Shown in pieces: positions 62,382 to 64,000 of a stretch of 64,000 nucleotides of DNA (positions are counted from its first letter, which is position 1; the number at the start of each line of letters is the position of its first letter). The translations under genes were made by a program, and so were the position numbers. The stretch covers positions 124,001 through 188,000 of the forward strand of contig NZ_QETB01000003.1 in NCBI RefSeq assembly GCF_003123745.1. Direction: 5' to 3'. The DNA comes from Ancrocorticia populi (GTDB lineage: Bacteria; Actinomycetota; Actinomycetes; Actinomycetales; Actinomycetaceae). The notes under the pieces were generated by a model that had not been told where the DNA came from, did not search any database, and worked only from the letters and a program-made list of their open reading frames with translations.

Positions 62382-64000
62382 TTAATTGTCGACGACGACG
62401 AGCTTTCCGTGTGCACCACGCTCCGCATTACTCATCGCGTGGTTCACGATGGTGTAGCTGCCGGCTTGGTGCGGAGAGAACTCGACGAAACCTCCCTGAG
62501 CGGCGAGCAAGCCGAGTGTCTGCGAGCCCGAATCCTCGCTGTGATCAATCAGGTAATCACCCTCGCTCCAGACCGTATCGAACTGGGTACCCACTACGTG
62601 GAAGCTGAGCGGCAGATTCGGACCGGCGTCCAATACCCACATGCGCACGCGGTCACCCGCCTGAGCGCTCAGCGGCTCGTGATCGTACTGGAAGGGGTAA
62701 CCGTTGAAAGTCACGGCCGAGGGCGTCCCGTACGCCACCGCGTCAGCGTCCGTGCCCTCCGTGAGGTCGCTAGACCAATACTGCTCGCCCTGAATGAGCA
62801 CGTACTCCTCGTCAACGGGTTCCAGGCCCGGCGGATCGATGATCACCGCGCCGTACATGCCGTTGGCGATGTGGACGGACATCGGGGATGTGGAGCAGTG
62901 GTACATCCAGATACCGGAGCGGTTCGCCGTGAACTCGTAGGTCAGGGATTCGCCCGGCTCGATGGTGCGCATCGGCTCATCGGGCGATACGTCGCCCGCG
63001 TGGAAATCGATCGAATGTCCCATCGAGCCGTTATTGGTGAGCTCCACAACGAAGCGATCGCCTACCTTCCCACGCAGGACAGGACCCGGAGTCTGGCCGT
63101 TGAACGTCCACACAGTTTGGGTGCGGCCGGGGGCCACCTCCTTCTCAACTTCTTCGACGTCTAGGCTCACGTGATGGACCGTTTCCTCGGGCGCAGGATC
63201 CAGCGCGGCGTCCCACGGCACAAATTGCTCGCCAGGATCCGCTGAGAGTTCGGCCATCGTGGGCAGATTGGGTAAGCCATTCGAGGGGCCCGAGGCCGAA
63301 TCAGAATCGTGCGAGTTGGCGGTGCCGGTGGCAATAACGTCGAGGGTCATCCCCATCTGGCGGTGGCCCACCATAGAACACCACCCCTCAGTGGATTCTT
63401 CAATGATTCCCGCGTCCACTGTGGCGGTTTCGCCAGTGGGTACCGGGCCGGTTTCCGCCCCGTTATCAAACACCAGATCGTGGCGCTGATCCCCCGTGTT
63501 TTCAAAGTTGACGATCAAGCGGTTTCCGGCCGGAACCTTGATCTGGCTGGGGACGAATGACATGCCGCTCACCGTCACGTCAACCTCGGTGACGGGCGCG
63601 TTCTGGTTGTCCGATGTACCGGGGCCAGCAACCGATTGGACACCGTAACCACCCGCGGTCACGGCTAGGAGCAGAGCCGCGGCAATAGCGGCACCCGATT
63701 TCAGGTGGGGATCGGGCATGGGGCGCGGGCCGCGCTCTTGAGCAGGCCTGCTAGTCTCTGACGGCTTGGATTCGGGACGCTTTTGCCTGACTACCGCCAT
63801 GAGCACAAGCACAAAGCTCATGAGGGCTGTGAGTCCGGCTGCGCCCAGCAGAATGTTATGGACGTGCAGGGGGAAGGGCATTAGTGCCAGAACCATCGCA
63901 CCGTTCAGGACAAAGAACCTTAGGGCCCCGGTTCGCTCTAGGAATTCAATGGACTGGCGCAGCATCGCCGGCCCTCCCCCGGCCACAACTGGAAGCAGGT
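62382..64000 (-). CDS. Membrane-anchored cupredoxin/NirK-like copper protein (5' end may lie outside window)
   Basis: At least 534 residues are present (first in-window GTG at 63986; the frame stays open to the edge). Three hydrophobic segments occupy about residues 22-115. Next is an extra cupredoxin domain with all type 1 copper ligands (RHDLVF; GWCSMVGHRQMGM). Then come two cupredoxin domains like copper nitrite reductase: GHSIDFHAGD (type 1 His, Asp and type 2 His), WMYHCSTSPMSVHIANGM (type 2 His, type 1 Cys, His, Met), LSFHVVGTQFD and IVNHAM (type 2 His). The pattern fits NirK, reducing nitrite to NO outside the membrane; a two-domain laccase-like oxidase is the alternative. It converges on metQ. 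Confidence 0.82.
   Translation of the reverse strand, partial: LLPVVAGGGPAMLRQSIEFLERTGALRFFVLNGAMVLALMPFPLHVHNILLGAAGLTALMSFVLVLMAVVRQKRPESKPSETSRPAQERGPRPMPDPHLKSGAAIAAALLLAVTAGGYGVQSVAGPGTSDNQNAPVTEVDVTVSGMSFVPSQIKVPAGNRLIVNFENTGDQRHDLVFDNGAETGPVPTGETATVDAGIIEESTEGWCSMVGHRQMGMTLDVIATGTANSHDSDSASGPSNGLPNLPTMAELSADPGEQFVPWDAALDPAPEETVHHVSLDVEEVEKEVAPGRTQTVWTFNGQTPGPVLRGKVGDRFVVELTNNGSMGHSIDFHAGDVSPDEPMRTIEPGESLTYEFTANRSGIWMYHCSTSPMSVHIANGMYGAVIIDPPGLEPVDEEYVLIQGEQYWSSDLTEGTDADAVAYGTPSAVTFNGYPFQYDHEPLSAQAGDRVRMWVLDAGPNLPLSFHVVGTQFDTVWSEGDYLIDHSEDSGSQTLGLLAAQGGFVEFSPHQAGSYTIVNHAMSNAERGAHGKLVVVDN

Overview
The window reads as a chromosomal segment of a high-G+C Gram-positive bacterium (Actinomycetota). 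The evidence is the gene order leuS, comEA-comEC-holA, rpsT, lepA, hemW, hrcA-dnaJ-rsmE-phoH-ybeY-corC-era, recO-uppS; a DUF3097 gene beside hemW; a 13E12/DUF222 HNH gene; a PriA-like hisA; a DtxR-fold regulator with an SH3 domain; and many apparently leaderless promoters. An Actinomycetaceae-like host would fit the moderate G+C, the sortase-type surface protein and the VKOR gene, but no rRNA is present to prove it. I saw no tRNA, rRNA, CRISPR array, intact insertion sequence or prophage.

Layout. 1-1428: two genes of a pyruvate:ferredoxin oxidoreductase (alpha partial, gamma). 1546-3836: a SpoU/TrmH rRNA methylase and the infC-rpmI-rplT translation operon, infC apparently starting at ATT. 4235-5698: DUF222/HNH gene with a LexA-like box. 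5695-12869: a LacI-type repressor divergent from a 2010-residue secreted, wall-anchored GH92 mannosidase-like protein, with a LacI operator between them. 12866-20504: histidine genes (hisA, hisH, unknown gene, hisB, hisC, then hisD) split by a universal stress protein gene and a VIT-family iron/manganese transporter gene. 20540-22111: uppS, recO. 22222-24100: a two-gene cassette of a class I glutamine amidotransferase and a GCS2-type carboxylate-amine ligase. 24115-26009: leuA with a leucine-codon leader peptide. 26078-34239: hrcA-dnaJ-rsmE-phoH-ybeY-corC-era plus a membrane alpha/beta hydrolase, headed by a CIRCE element. 34360-39110: DUF3097, hemW, trmB, lepA. 39268-43622: small membrane proteins, an LCP cell-wall enzyme, rpsT and a 513-residue unknown. 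43623-47138: DUF4870 gene and pntBA transhydrogenase. 47252-55282: holA, comEC, comEA, a mutarotase, leuS. 55378-57794: HIT protein, VKOR, a phosphomannomutase-like HAD protein, DUF4282 protein. 57991-62297: purine nucleoside phosphorylase, an MntR-like regulator, and the metNIQ methionine transporter under a SAM riboswitch. 62382-64000: a membrane-anchored three-cupredoxin copper protein resembling nitrite reductase.

How it fits together. Most of the window is core translation, protein quality control, amino-acid and envelope functions. Regulation can be read directly at several points: CIRCE/HrcA, a SAM riboswitch, a leucine leader peptide, a LacI operator, a LexA-like box, an ATT start for infC, and a palindrome that buries the likely comEC ribosome binding site. 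Ten transcription-unit starts share one geometry: a hexamer of form nAnnnT, six bases, then the start codon. The items I would examine first are the GH92 protein, whose specificity motif carries Gln where most family members have Glu; the amidotransferase/ligase cassette; the cupredoxin-NirK fusion; and the 513-residue unknown.
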